DNA from: Ulvibacter antarcticus
GTDB taxonomy: Bacteria > Bacteroidota > Bacteroidia > Flavobacteriales > Flavobacteriaceae
NCBI RefSeq assembly: GCF_003688405.1
Contig: NZ_REFC01000013.1
Location: 310,001-374,000 of the forward strand
Direction: 5' to 3'
DNA: 64,000 nucleotides
Numbering within the stretch: position 1 is the stretch's first letter; every line of letters starts with the position of its first letter. Made by a program: the position numbers and the translations under genes. Below the pieces are notes generated by a model, which did not search any database, was not told the DNA's origin, and saw only the letters and a list, made by a program, of their open reading frames with translations. Positions 1-8,310 of this stretch are shown here, in pieces.

Positions 1-2
1 AG

Positions 3-1817
3 TTTAAACCACTGTTTCGATGGCTGATGTTTGCTTTTTCGTTACCCGTTGTCTTTTATTCAGGCCGCGATTATTTTAAAGCCGCGTTAAATGGGCTGCA
101 AACCGGATTTTTAAATATAGATCTTCCAATCGCTATCGGGATTGCTGTATTGTTTCTTCGAAGTACTTTAGATATTGCTTTTGATTGGGGTTCGGGTTTT
201 TTCGATAGTCTTTGTGGATTGGTTTTCTTTTTGCTCCTCGGAAAATTTTTCCAACAAAAAACTTACTCTTATTTGTCATTCGAACGAGATTATAAATCCT
301 ACTTTCCAATCGCGGTTACTCGAATTCTTAAAACTTCTGAAGGATTGGTAACCGAAGAACAAGCTGAAGTTTACAAGATTGTTAAAGGCGATCGACTTCT
401 CATTCGCAACAATGAAATTATTCCGGTGGACGCAATTCTCTTAAAAGGTAATGGGCTAATCGATTATAGTTTTGTAACCGGTGAGGCAATTCCTGTAGAA
501 AAAATGAGCGGAGACACACTATTTGCCGGCGGGAAACAACAGGCTGGAATTTTGGAAGTTGAGGTATTAAGTGCTGTAGAGCAAAGTTATTTGACACAGC
601 TTTGGAGTAATTCGGTTTTTAATAAGGAAAAGTCAAGCGTCTTCGAGTCATTAACAAATAGTATCAGTAAACGCTTTACAATTGGGGTGCTTTCAATCGC
701 ATTTGTTGCAACACTTTTTTGGTTAGTTGTGGACCCAACGAAGGCCTTTAATGTTTTTACAGCTGTACTAATTGTGGCATGTCCATGTGCCATTGCATTG
801 GCATCACCTTTTACTTTAGGAAACATACTTCGAATATTTGGAAAACATAAATTGTATTTAAAAGATGCTTCAGTTATTGAAGAAATCGCTAAAGTGGATA
901 CCATTGTATTTGATAAAACCGGAACGCTTACTACTCACAAAAAGCAGCAAATACGTTATGAAGGCGTATCTCTTTCCGAAGAAGAAAAAGAACTTCTTAC
1001 AAATTCCCTGCGAGCTTCAAATCACCCACTAAGTCGCGCCCTATCTAAAATATTGTCGAATAATAATATCCAAGTCCTCGATGAATTTGAAGAGGTAGTT
1101 GGTAAGGGTATATCGGCAAGTTTCCATAATAATAGTATGAAAATAGGTTCGTATGATTATGTGAATGTTCAAAGTCAAGAATTAGTTGAGCAGGTTGTTC
1201 CGAATACTGGTACTAAGGTTCATATTAGTAGTAATCAACAATACAAAGGATGTTATCTCTTTAATAATGTATATCGTGATGACCTCTCGGAAGTAATCGA
1301 ATTACTTTCAAAAACGAAAGAGGTAATTGTACTTTCCGGTGATAACGAAGGTGAAAAGGAGTTGTTAAATGAATTACTTCCGAAGGATACTCAAATGCAT
1401 TTTAATAAAAAACCGGAGGATAAATTACATTTCATAAAATCTCTTCAGAAAAAAGGCAAGAAAGTGATGATGGTGGGTGATGGGCTCAATGATGCCGGAG
1501 CCTTAAAACAAAGTGATGTCGGTATTGCGATCTCAGAGAATACGAATGTTTTTTCTCCAGCCTGTGATGGAATACTGGAGGCTTCAGAATTTAAATCAAT
1601 TCCAGACTTTTTCCGTATTTCGAAACGAGGGATTGAGATCATTCGATGGAGTTTCATGCTTTCGCTTTTATACAATCTTATCGGACTTTCATTTGCGGTA
1701 ACAGGGCATTTGCAACCGGTGATCGCTGCTATTTTAATGCCGTTAAGTTCTATAAGCGTCGTAGTATTTACAACACTGGCAACACAACTAAGTAGCCGCA
1801 GTTTAAAACGATTCTAA
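3..1817 (+). CDS. ccoI: Copper/heavy-metal P1B-type ATPase, CcoI/FixI type (5' end outside window)
   Basis: Membrane ATPase that moves a soft metal ion, most likely Cu+, across the inner membrane; CcoI/FixI members supply copper for cbb3 oxidase assembly. The frame is open from base 3, so the N-terminus (metal-binding domain and first membrane helices) lies outside. Visible in order: TGEAIPVEK actuator motif, the CPC ion site in a membrane helix (780-788), the DKTGT phosphorylation site (Asp codon at 912), an HP motif in the nucleotide domain (NHPLSR) and GDGLND hinge (1476-1493). The CPC signature places it in class P1B. It lies 73 bp before ccoS, and the usual ccoI-ccoS-ccoNO order supports the role. 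A separate promoter lies between it and ccoS. Metal specificity is inferred from context. Confidence 0.9.
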   Translation, partial: FKPLFRWLMFAFSLPVVFYSGRDYFKAALNGLQTGFLNIDLPIAIGIAVLFLRSTLDIAFDWGSGFFDSLCGLVFFLLLGKFFQQKTYSYLSFERDYKSYFPIAVTRILKTSEGLVTEEQAEVYKIVKGDRLLIRNNEIIPVDAILLKGNGLIDYSFVTGEAIPVEKMSGDTLFAGGKQQAGILEVEVLSAVEQSYLTQLWSNSVFNKEKSSVFESLTNSISKRFTIGVLSIAFVATLFWLVVDPTKAFNVFTAVLIVACPCAIALASPFTLGNILRIFGKHKLYLKDASVIEEIAKVDTIVFDKTGTLTTHKKQQIRYEGVSLSEEEKELLTNSLRASNHPLSRALSKILSNNNIQVLDEFEEVVGKGISASFHNNSMKIGSYDYVNVQSQELVEQVVPNTGTKVHISSNQQYKGCYLFNNVYRDDLSEVIELLSKTKEVIVLSGDNEGEKELLNELLPKDTQMHFNKKPEDKLHFIKSLQKKGKKVMMVGDGLNDAGALKQSDVGIAISENTNVFSPACDGILEASEFKSIPDFFRISKRGIEIIRWSFMLSLLYNLIGLSFAVTGHLQPVIAAILMPLSSISVVVFTTLATQLSSRSLKRF

Positions 1818-1828
1818 TTTACTAAAAC

Positions 1829-1871
1829 TGATATATGTCATATTCTAAAATTCGGACCAATATTACATTTA
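1829..1871 (+). promoter_or_regulatory. Crp/Fnr-type class II promoter of the cco operon
   Basis: Dyad TGATATATGTCA (1829-1840), 23 bases, then a -7 box TACATTTA (1864-1871), 20 bases before the ccoS start. The dyad has the TGA-N6-TCA core of Crp/Fnr sites and, by the -7 box, sits centred near -41. Same spacing as ten other promoters in the window. Oxygen control of cbb3 oxidase by an Fnr-type activator is the established pattern in other bacteria; the identity of the regulator here is inferred. Confidence 0.75.
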
Positions 1872-1890
1872 CCGCTTTAATTAATAACCA

Positions 1891-2103
1891 ATGAGCATTA
1901 TATATTTATTACTTGGAGTGAGCGTAATTGTAGCGATTATCTTCTTTATAGCATTTATATATTCGGTAAAAAAAGGACAATACGACGACACTTACACTCC
2001 ATCAGTGCGGATGTTGTTTGATGACGAAATTGTGCGAGAAAAGCCCGTAAACTCTTCAGAAAAAATAGAAAACACTAAAATCAACACCAATAAGAAATCT
2101 TAA
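1891..2103 (+). CDS. ccoS: cbb3-type cytochrome oxidase assembly protein CcoS
   Basis: Small membrane protein of 70 residues required in other bacteria for cofactor (haem/copper) insertion into cbb3 oxidase. One N-terminal transmembrane helix (about residues 3-25) followed by a charged tail containing a short YDDTYTPSVRMLFDDE segment, which fits the CcoS family in size and layout. It sits between ccoI and ccoNO, 5 bp before the next start, so it is the first gene of the oxidase operon. Its short leader carries the Fnr-like promoter. Confidence 0.88.
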   Translation: MSIIYLLLGVSVIVAIIFFIAFIYSVKKGQYDDTYTPSVRMLFDDEIVREKPVNSSEKIENTKINTNKKS

Positions 2104-2108
2104 TATTT

Positions 2109-4310
2109 ATGGAAGTCGAAAAATTCTACTACGACAATAAGATTGTTAAAAAGTTCCTATATGCTACCATGTTTTGGGGTTTAATAGGAATGAGCGTCGG
2201 ACTACTACTCGCTTTTTTGTTCATATTTCCTAATCTAACCGATCGAATACCGTGGCTAAGTTTTGGACGATTACGCCCATTGCATACGAATGCAGTGATT
2301 TTTGCCTTTGTAGGGAATGCGATTTTTGCCGGAGTTTATTATTCCAGTCAGCGTTTGCTAAAAGCCAGGATGTGGAAAGATTGGCTGAGTAAATTTAATT
2401 TCTGGGCCTGGCAGGCGATTATCGTTGGAGCAGCAATTACCTTACCTTTAGGTTATACCACTTCCAAAGAATATGCAGAATTAGAATGGCCGTTCGATAT
2501 TGCGATTGCACTTGTATGGGTTGCGTTTGGAGCGAATCTCATTGGGACTATTTTAAAGAGAAGACAACGACATTTATATGTTGCAATATGGTTCTATCTG
2601 GCGACATTTGTCACCGTAGCAGTATTGCATATCATTAATAGTGTCGAAATACCGGTAAGCGCGCTCAAAAGTTATTCGGCTTACGCTGGAGTTCAGGATG
2701 CGTTGGTACAATGGTGGTACGGTCATAATGCAGTAGCATTCTTTTTAACAACTCCGTTTTTAGGTCTCATGTACTACTTTGTGCCCAAAGCAGCCAATCG
2801 ACCGGTATACTCTTATAAATTATCCATTGTACACTTTTGGTCCCTTATCTTTATTTATATATGGGCCGGGCCACACCATTTATTATATACCGCATTACCG
2901 GAATGGGCGCAAAATCTTGGTGTCGCATTTTCAATTATGCTGCTGGCACCTTCCTGGGGAGGAATGATCAATGGTCTACTTACGCTAAGGGGAGCATGGG
3001 ATAAAGTTCGAACCGATCCTGTTTTGAAATTCATGGTAGTGGCTATTACAGGTTATGGAATGGCAACTTTCGAAGGACCAATGCTGTCTCTAAAAAATGT
3101 AAATGCAATTGCTCACTTTACAGATTGGATTATTGCTCACGTTCACGTTGGAGCATTAGCGTGGAATGGGTTTTTAACCTTCGGAATGATCTATTGGATG
3201 GTTCCAAAATTATTCAAAACTAAATTATGGTCGGTAAAACTGGCGAATGCGCATTTCTGGATCGGTACCTTAGGAATAATTATGTACGCCCTTCCAATGT
3301 ATGTTGCAGGATTCGTTCAAGCTTTTATGTGGAAACAATTTAATCCCGATGGAACATTAACATACGGAAACTTCCTTGAAACGGTTACGGAAATCATGCC
3401 AATGTACTGGATGCGTGCCATAGGAGGAAGTATGTTTATCCTAGGTGCTTTTATGGCGCTTTACAATATTATCCAAACGGCAAGACAAGGTACTAAGGTG
3501 AGTGATGAACTCGCTGAAGCAGCCCCTTTGACTAAAATAACAAAAAGTAGAACTAGCAAGGAAGGATATCATACCTGGTTAGAAAGAAGACCGGTAAAGC
3601 TCACCATTTTTGCTACGATCGCTATTTTGATAGGAGGTGCCGTGCAAATAATCCCTTCATTGATTGTAGATGATTATGTCCCTGTGATTTCAAGTGTAAA
3701 ACCCTATACGCCTTTAGAGCTCGAAGGTAGGGATATTTACATTCGGGAAGGATGTGTTTCCTGTCACTCTCAAATGGTACGTCCGTTTAGAAGTGAAGTG
3801 GAACGCTATGGTGAATATTCGAAGGCTGGAGAATATGTGTACGATCATCCTTTTTTATGGGGTAGTAAGCGAACTGGTCCCGATTTACATAGAATAGGAG
3901 GTAAGTATAGCGATAACTGGCATTTAAATCATATGTACGATCCGCAAAGTACCTCCACTGGTTCTATTATGCCTTCTTATGCGTGGTTGATTACTTCAGA
4001 ATTGGACAAATCCCTCACCGAAAAGAAAATGAGGGCTTTGGCTACACTTGGTGTGCCTTATTCTCAGGAAGAGATCGATGGAGCACAGGCCCATATGACT
4101 GCACAAGGAACGAAAATAGAACAAAACCTTTATAGCGATCCGGATTTTGTAAAGACCTATGAAGCAGATAAAAATTATGCAGTAGAAAATGGTGAAGAAT
4201 TTATTGAAATGAAGAACCGAGAGATCGTTGCTATGATCGCTTATTTACAGCGTATGGGAACGGATATTAAAGTTAAGAACGCTGAGGAAGCATCAGCTCA
4301 AAACGACTAA
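2109..4310 (+). CDS. ccoNO: cbb3-type cytochrome c oxidase subunits I and II, CcoN-CcoO fusion
   Basis: Catalytic core of the high-affinity cbb3 terminal oxidase in the inner membrane. Residues about 1-480 are the polytopic haem-copper subunit CcoN, with candidate haem/CuB ligands at His59 (LHTN), His206 (YGHN), His256-His257 (GPHH) and His344/His346 (AHVH). After a linker and another membrane helix (about 500-520) comes the CcoO cytochrome c domain with a CVSCH haem site at Cys549-Cys552-His553 and the conserved MVRPFR segment. At 733 residues it equals a CcoN plus a CcoO; there is no stop between them, so the subunits are made as one chain. Followed 2 bp later by ccoQ. Fusions of this kind are known in Bacteroidetes. 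Confidence 0.95.
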   Translation: MEVEKFYYDNKIVKKFLYATMFWGLIGMSVGLLLAFLFIFPNLTDRIPWLSFGRLRPLHTNAVIFAFVGNAIFAGVYYSSQRLLKARMWKDWLSKFNFWAWQAIIVGAAITLPLGYTTSKEYAELEWPFDIAIALVWVAFGANLIGTILKRRQRHLYVAIWFYLATFVTVAVLHIINSVEIPVSALKSYSAYAGVQDALVQWWYGHNAVAFFLTTPFLGLMYYFVPKAANRPVYSYKLSIVHFWSLIFIYIWAGPHHLLYTALPEWAQNLGVAFSIMLLAPSWGGMINGLLTLRGAWDKVRTDPVLKFMVVAITGYGMATFEGPMLSLKNVNAIAHFTDWIIAHVHVGALAWNGFLTFGMIYWMVPKLFKTKLWSVKLANAHFWIGTLGIIMYALPMYVAGFVQAFMWKQFNPDGTLTYGNFLETVTEIMPMYWMRAIGGSMFILGAFMALYNIIQTARQGTKVSDELAEAAPLTKITKSRTSKEGYHTWLERRPVKLTIFATIAILIGGAVQIIPSLIVDDYVPVISSVKPYTPLELEGRDIYIREGCVSCHSQMVRPFRSEVERYGEYSKAGEYVYDHPFLWGSKRTGPDLHRIGGKYSDNWHLNHMYDPQSTSTGSIMPSYAWLITSELDKSLTEKKMRALATLGVPYSQEEIDGAQAHMTAQGTKIEQNLYSDPDFVKTYEADKNYAVENGEEFIEMKNREIVAMIAYLQRMGTDIKVKNAEEASAQND

Positions 4311-4312
4311 TT

Positions 4313-4501
4313 ATGCTAAAATTTATAAAAGGAAACCTAGAACAGATCGACGGAGTAGAGATTTACCCCATTATCTCCTTACTTATATTTTTCATCTTTT
4401 TTGTAGTGCTATTCTGGTGGGTTTTTACCGCTACAAAAGAGCATATTAAGGAGGTGAGTAATATTCCATTCGAGTCTAATGAAAACAACGAAAAGGTATG
4501 A
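4313..4501 (+). CDS. ccoQ: CcoQ/FixQ-like small cbb3 oxidase subunit
   Basis: 62-residue protein with one transmembrane helix (about residues 20-41, ending in the aromatic FWWVF run) and a short charged tail, as in CcoQ/FixQ, which stabilises CcoP in the complex. Identification rests on size, topology and position; there is little sequence signature. Its stop overlaps the ccoP start by four bases (ATGA), indicating translational coupling. Confidence 0.8.
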   Translation: MLKFIKGNLEQIDGVEIYPIISLLIFFIFFVVLFWWVFTATKEHIKEVSNIPFESNENNEKV

Positions 4502-5427
4502 GAACAGTGACTTCTTTTTTACGCATTAGTGCGTTTATGATAATAGCATTTATCTTTTTGGAATTTTTGGTCGCTTCGGAAGGAAAATGGGCCATTATTG
4601 AATATCCAATACTATGGATGGTTTTATTAGGCTTATTACTCTTTGCAATGGCGATCGAGGTTATTTCCGAAGCCTTAAAAAGAATATTATTTGCAGGACT
4701 TAAAGGAGATGCAAAAGCGCGATTTGTTGAAGCTGAAGCTCTTCGCGAAAAGAATCGTTTTGCAGGAATAAAAACTGTTTATATAAGAATGTTAGGCTCC
4801 AAACCTATGGAGAGTGAGGAAGAGATCGTTCTGGACCATAATTACGATGGGATTCGTGAACTAGACAATACCTTACCGCCATGGTGGAAATATATGTTCT
4901 ATGCTTCAATTGTTTTCGCCTTCGTTTATATGCTTCGCTACCATGTATTTGATGGTGTAAGTCAAACTCAAGAATATGAAAATGAATTAGCTGAAGCAAA
5001 AATTCAGATTGAAGAATACAAAAAAACAGCAAAAGATCTTATCGATATAAATACTGTAGAATTATTAACGGATGCTTCCGATATCAATGCCGGAAAAGCC
5101 GTGTTTGCTGAAAATTGTATCGCTTGTCATAAGGCAGATGGAGGCGGGGGAATAGGTCCTAATCTAACTGATAATTATTGGATACTTGGTGGCGGTATAA
5201 AGAATGTGTTTAATACTATTTCTGAAGGTGGAAGAGATGGAAAAGGAATGGTTTCATGGAAATCGGATCTAAAACCAAGTGAAATGGCGCAAGTTGCTAG
5301 TTATCTTTTGACTTTTAAAGGAACCACCCCAGCAGAACCCAAGGAAGCTGAAGGGGAATTATGGGTAGACGAAGCTGCAAATGAGATTCCTGTGATAGAG
5401 GATTTAAACGAAGGAACCAAACAATAA
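4498..5427 (+). CDS. ccoP: cbb3 oxidase cytochrome c subunit CcoP, single haem
   Basis: Membrane-anchored cytochrome c that passes electrons to CcoO. N-terminal hydrophobic region with two helices (about 10-55), a third helix at about 130-148, a coiled linker, then a class I cytochrome c domain with CIACH at Cys207-Cys210-His211 and a GPNLTD segment. Classical proteobacterial CcoP carries two CxxCH sites; only one is present in these 309 residues, so this is a mono-haem form. The acidic C-terminal tail (after about 280) is not conserved in the family as I know it. Confidence 0.9.
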   Translation: MRTVTSFLRISAFMIIAFIFLEFLVASEGKWAIIEYPILWMVLLGLLLFAMAIEVISEALKRILFAGLKGDAKARFVEAEALREKNRFAGIKTVYIRMLGSKPMESEEEIVLDHNYDGIRELDNTLPPWWKYMFYASIVFAFVYMLRYHVFDGVSQTQEYENELAEAKIQIEEYKKTAKDLIDINTVELLTDASDINAGKAVFAENCIACHKADGGGGIGPNLTDNYWILGGGIKNVFNTISEGGRDGKGMVSWKSDLKPSEMAQVASYLLTFKGTTPAEPKEAEGELWVDEAANEIPVIEDLNEGTKQ

Positions 5428-5439
5428 AATAAGAGATTA

Positions 5440-6861
5440 TTGGAAACTCCAGAAAATGAGCAATTTAGAGATACTATTGGCACCATCGATAAGGAGGGTA
5501 AACGTGCGTGGGTATTCCCCAAAAAACCTTCCGGAAAATTTTATGAGTATCGAAAGTATGTAAGCTATGTCTTGCTTATCATTCTGTTTGCCTCTCCTTT
5601 TATTAAGTTGAATGGTAATCAGTTTTTTATGTTCAATATTTTGGAGCGCCGTTTCAATTTATTCGGATTTCCTTTCTGGCCACAGGATTTTTACATCTTC
5701 GTTATCATGATGCTCATTAGTGTCGTGTTCGTTGTTTTTTTTACGGCAGCCTTCGGAAGAATCTTTTGTGGATGGATTTGTCCGCAGACTATTTTTATGG
5801 AAATGGTTTTCCGAAGAATAGAATATTGGATAGACGGCGATCGTGGAAAACAAATACGATTGGCTAAAATGCCATGGAATTCAGAAAAAATCAGAAAAAG
5901 AGTTCTAAAATGGATCGTTTTTTTCATCATTTCCTTTTTAATTGCCAACGTCTTCCTTGCATATATAATTGGCAGTGACCGATTGATACAGTATATCTTT
6001 CGCGAACCTTTTAGTCATTGGTCCACTCTCGTATCTTTATTAGTCTTTACGGCGGTGTTTTACTTCATTTTCGCTTGGTTTAGAGAACAAGTATGCATAA
6101 TAGCTTGTCCGTATGGAAGACTTCAGGGTGTACTTTTAGATAATAAATCCATAATTGTGGCATACGATCACAAGCGGGGAGAAAGGGAAGAAGGACGTTC
6201 TAAATTTAAAAAGAATGAAAATCGTGAGGAACTGGGCAAAGGCGATTGTATTGATTGTTTTCAATGCGTACAGGTTTGTCCAACGGGAATTGATATTCGA
6301 AACGGAACTCAATTAGAATGTGTGAATTGCACCGCATGTATCGATGCCTGCGATCACATCATGGAGTCGGTGAACCTTCCGAAGGGATTAATTCGATATG
6401 CGAGTGAAGAGGAAATCGAAAAGAAAGAAAAATTCAAATTTACACCTCGATTGAAGGGGTATACTTCCGTTTTAGTAATTCTCATTGGCGTCTTAATTGG
6501 GATGTTATTTCTTCGGAATGATGTTGAAACCAGAATATTAAGGCTGCCTGGGCAATTGTATGAGCACAAAGGTGAGAACATTATTAGTAATGTGTTTACC
6601 TATAAAATGGTGAATAAAACCTCAGAAAAAATTGAGAATATTCACTTTAAGCTGGAATCTCATAAAGGGACCATTAAGTTGGTGTCTCATGATCAATTCG
6701 GGATAGAAGGACAAACATCTGCCGAAGGAACATTATTTATAGAAATAAACCAGGCTGCACTGGAAGATGATAAAGCCAAAGTGCAAATCGGAATTTATAG
6801 TGACGAAAAATTGATAGAAACTACTTCAGTTACTTTCATGGGGCCAAGGAGTTATAGGTGA
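5440..6861 (+). CDS. ccoG: Cytochrome oxidase accessory protein CcoG (polyferredoxin)
   Basis: Membrane iron-sulfur protein; CcoG homologues reduce copper for cbb3 assembly. 473 residues: four N-terminal membrane helices with CGWICP and CIIACPYG motifs, a ferredoxin-like segment near residues 270-305 with two Cx2Cx2-3CxxxCP-type clusters (CFQCVQVCP and CVNCTACIDAC), a further helix near 345, and a C-terminal immunoglobulin-like FixG domain. The start is a TTG at 5440, 12 bp after ccoP; no ATG lies in frame before the conserved region, and TTG keeps the conserved KRAWVFPKKPSG stretch. Confidence 0.92.
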   Translation: METPENEQFRDTIGTIDKEGKRAWVFPKKPSGKFYEYRKYVSYVLLIILFASPFIKLNGNQFFMFNILERRFNLFGFPFWPQDFYIFVIMMLISVVFVVFFTAAFGRIFCGWICPQTIFMEMVFRRIEYWIDGDRGKQIRLAKMPWNSEKIRKRVLKWIVFFIISFLIANVFLAYIIGSDRLIQYIFREPFSHWSTLVSLLVFTAVFYFIFAWFREQVCIIACPYGRLQGVLLDNKSIIVAYDHKRGEREEGRSKFKKNENREELGKGDCIDCFQCVQVCPTGIDIRNGTQLECVNCTACIDACDHIMESVNLPKGLIRYASEEEIEKKEKFKFTPRLKGYTSVLVILIGVLIGMLFLRNDVETRILRLPGQLYEHKGENIISNVFTYKMVNKTSEKIENIHFKLESHKGTIKLVSHDQFGIEGQTSAEGTLFIEINQAALEDDKAKVQIGIYSDEKLIETTSVTFMGPRSYR

Positions 6862-6934
6862 GAAGAAGAAAGAGAAAAGAAGAAAGAAGTAAGACGTAAA
6901 AAGAAAGAAATAGGAATTTGAAAATGATAGAACT
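6862..6934 (+). other. Purine-rich spacer between ccoG and fixH
   Basis: The spacer is almost all A and G for about 50 bases (gagaagaag, aaagaagaaag and similar), with no ORF. It is the only long gap in an otherwise tightly packed operon. I see no hairpin; it may be a simple-sequence expansion or an mRNA-stability region. Confidence 0.5.
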
Positions 6935-7381
6935 ATGAAAATTAACTGGGGAACAGGGATTGTGATTGCCATTGTTTTATTTATGTCTTTTATACTTTTT
7001 ATGGTGATAAAGATGACAACGCAGGATGAATTTAGTCACGATTTGGTGGTAGAAGAATACTATCAAAAAGAGTTAGCATATCAAACAGAAATTGATGCAG
7101 AAGAAAACCTAAGCGATTTTACCCGAAAAATTTACGGTAAAAAAACGGAGGCGGGATGGTTACTCACTTTTCCTGATGAGTTGCGAAATAGTACAATTGA
7201 TGGAACAGTGTTCCTTTATAGGCCGTCGAACAAGCAGTTGGATTTTCAATTCCCGATGAAACTATCCGACGTAAATTTGCTTATACCTAACGAGCGCTTG
7301 CTGGACGGCCGCTGGAACATTACCGTCGAATGGAAATTAAACGAAAAGAACTATATGTATAAAGAATCCATTTTGTATTAA
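6935..7381 (+). CDS. ccoH: FixH/CcoH-like cbb3 oxidase assembly protein
   Basis: 148 residues: one N-terminal transmembrane helix (about 6-27) and a periplasmic domain, the layout of FixH/CcoH, which associates with CcoI and the oxidase during assembly. The post-helix sequence with QKELAYQTEID is typical of Bacteroidetes FixH. It sits between ccoG and the SafE-like gene, 2 bp before the latter. Confidence 0.85.
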   Translation: MKINWGTGIVIAIVLFMSFILFMVIKMTTQDEFSHDLVVEEYYQKELAYQTEIDAEENLSDFTRKIYGKKTEAGWLLTFPDELRNSTIDGTVFLYRPSNKQLDFQFPMKLSDVNLLIPNERLLDGRWNITVEWKLNEKNYMYKESILY

Positions 7382-7383
7382 TT

Positions 7384-8115
7384 ATGCTTTGGTCTGCACT
7401 GGTTTTTGGTCTATTAGGAAGTTTCCACTGCGTTGGGATGTGCGGCCCTATTGCCTTTATGTTACCGGTGGATCGTGAGAATAAGTTTAAGAAACTGTTG
7501 CAGATATTTCTGTATCACTTCGGAAGAATATGTGCTTATAGTATCATTGGTTTACTGTTCGGACTTATCGGTAAAAGTCTTAATATCTTCGGACTGCAAC
7601 AGCAACTTTCGGTCTTAGTTGGTGTTTTGATGATCTTAGTTGTCCTTATTCCCACGCGTGTTTTTAATCGTTATAATTTTTCCCGACCCATTTATAAAGG
7701 AGTTTCAAAAATAAAAAATGCTCTGGGAAAAGAATTAAAAAAAAAGTCGCCAGATACGTTTTTAACCATAGGTTTCTTAAATGGATTTTTGCCTTGCGGA
7801 CTCGTTTATATGGCCGTTTTCGGTTCATTGGCTGCAGTAAGTGCATGGAAAGGGAGTTTATATATGGCGCTATTTGGAATAGGGACGATTCCCTTAATGA
7901 CGGCGGCGGTATATCTCGGTAATTTTTTAAACACACAAATCCGTCAACGAATACGCCAGGCAGTTCCTGTGTTCGCTTTATTAATAGGCTGTCTTTTTAT
8001 ACTTCGTGGCTTAGGACTCGGAATTCCATATATTTCACCTAAATCGATAGAACAAGAAGTAACTACTTCATACGAATGTCATTCGGTTTCTGATGAATCA
8101 AAACTTAATAATTAA
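7384..8115 (+). CDS. SafE/TauE-like membrane protein of the cco locus
   Basis: Six to seven transmembrane helices in 243 residues. The opening LGSFHCVGMCGPIAF motif and the repeated NGFLPCGLVYMAVFG segment match the cytochrome-biogenesis/copper-associated SafE family often found at the end of cbb3 loci (sometimes named CcoH-like or DsbD-like). The paired Cys in both repeats suggest a role in metal or thiol handling; the transported species is unknown. Confidence 0.82.
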   Translation: MLWSALVFGLLGSFHCVGMCGPIAFMLPVDRENKFKKLLQIFLYHFGRICAYSIIGLLFGLIGKSLNIFGLQQQLSVLVGVLMILVVLIPTRVFNRYNFSRPIYKGVSKIKNALGKELKKKSPDTFLTIGFLNGFLPCGLVYMAVFGSLAAVSAWKGSLYMALFGIGTIPLMTAAVYLGNFLNTQIRQRIRQAVPVFALLIGCLFILRGLGLGIPYISPKSIEQEVTTSYECHSVSDESKLNN

Positions 8116-8131
8116 ACGTAACACTTAAGAT

Positions 8132-8269
8132 ATGATACAGAACAATTTTTCATTAGTAGACTGGGGCATGGGAGCCGCTCTCATTGGCGTTTTCGCCGTG
8201 GTATGTGTAATTCTCGTTTTAGTAGTACTTAATTTAATGAACTCAGATAAGAAGAAAAATGAGGAGTAA
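8132..8269 (+). CDS. 45-residue single-helix membrane peptide at the end of the cco operon
   Basis: ATG at 8132, stop TAA at 8267-8269. Reads as an N-terminal SLVDWGMG segment, one long hydrophobic helix (about residues 12-36) and a charged KKKNEE tail, an inside-positive topology typical of small oxidase-associated subunits. It lies 16 bp after the SafE-like gene on the same strand. I do not recognise a named family. The clean topology and position argue that it is a real gene; it could be an extra small subunit or assembly factor. Confidence 0.65.
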   Translation: MIQNNFSLVDWGMGAALIGVFAVVCVILVLVVLNLMNSDKKKNEE

Positions 8270-8310
8270 TTTTATTCCGTATTTTAAGTCCGAAAAAGCT
8301 TTTTGTTAGA

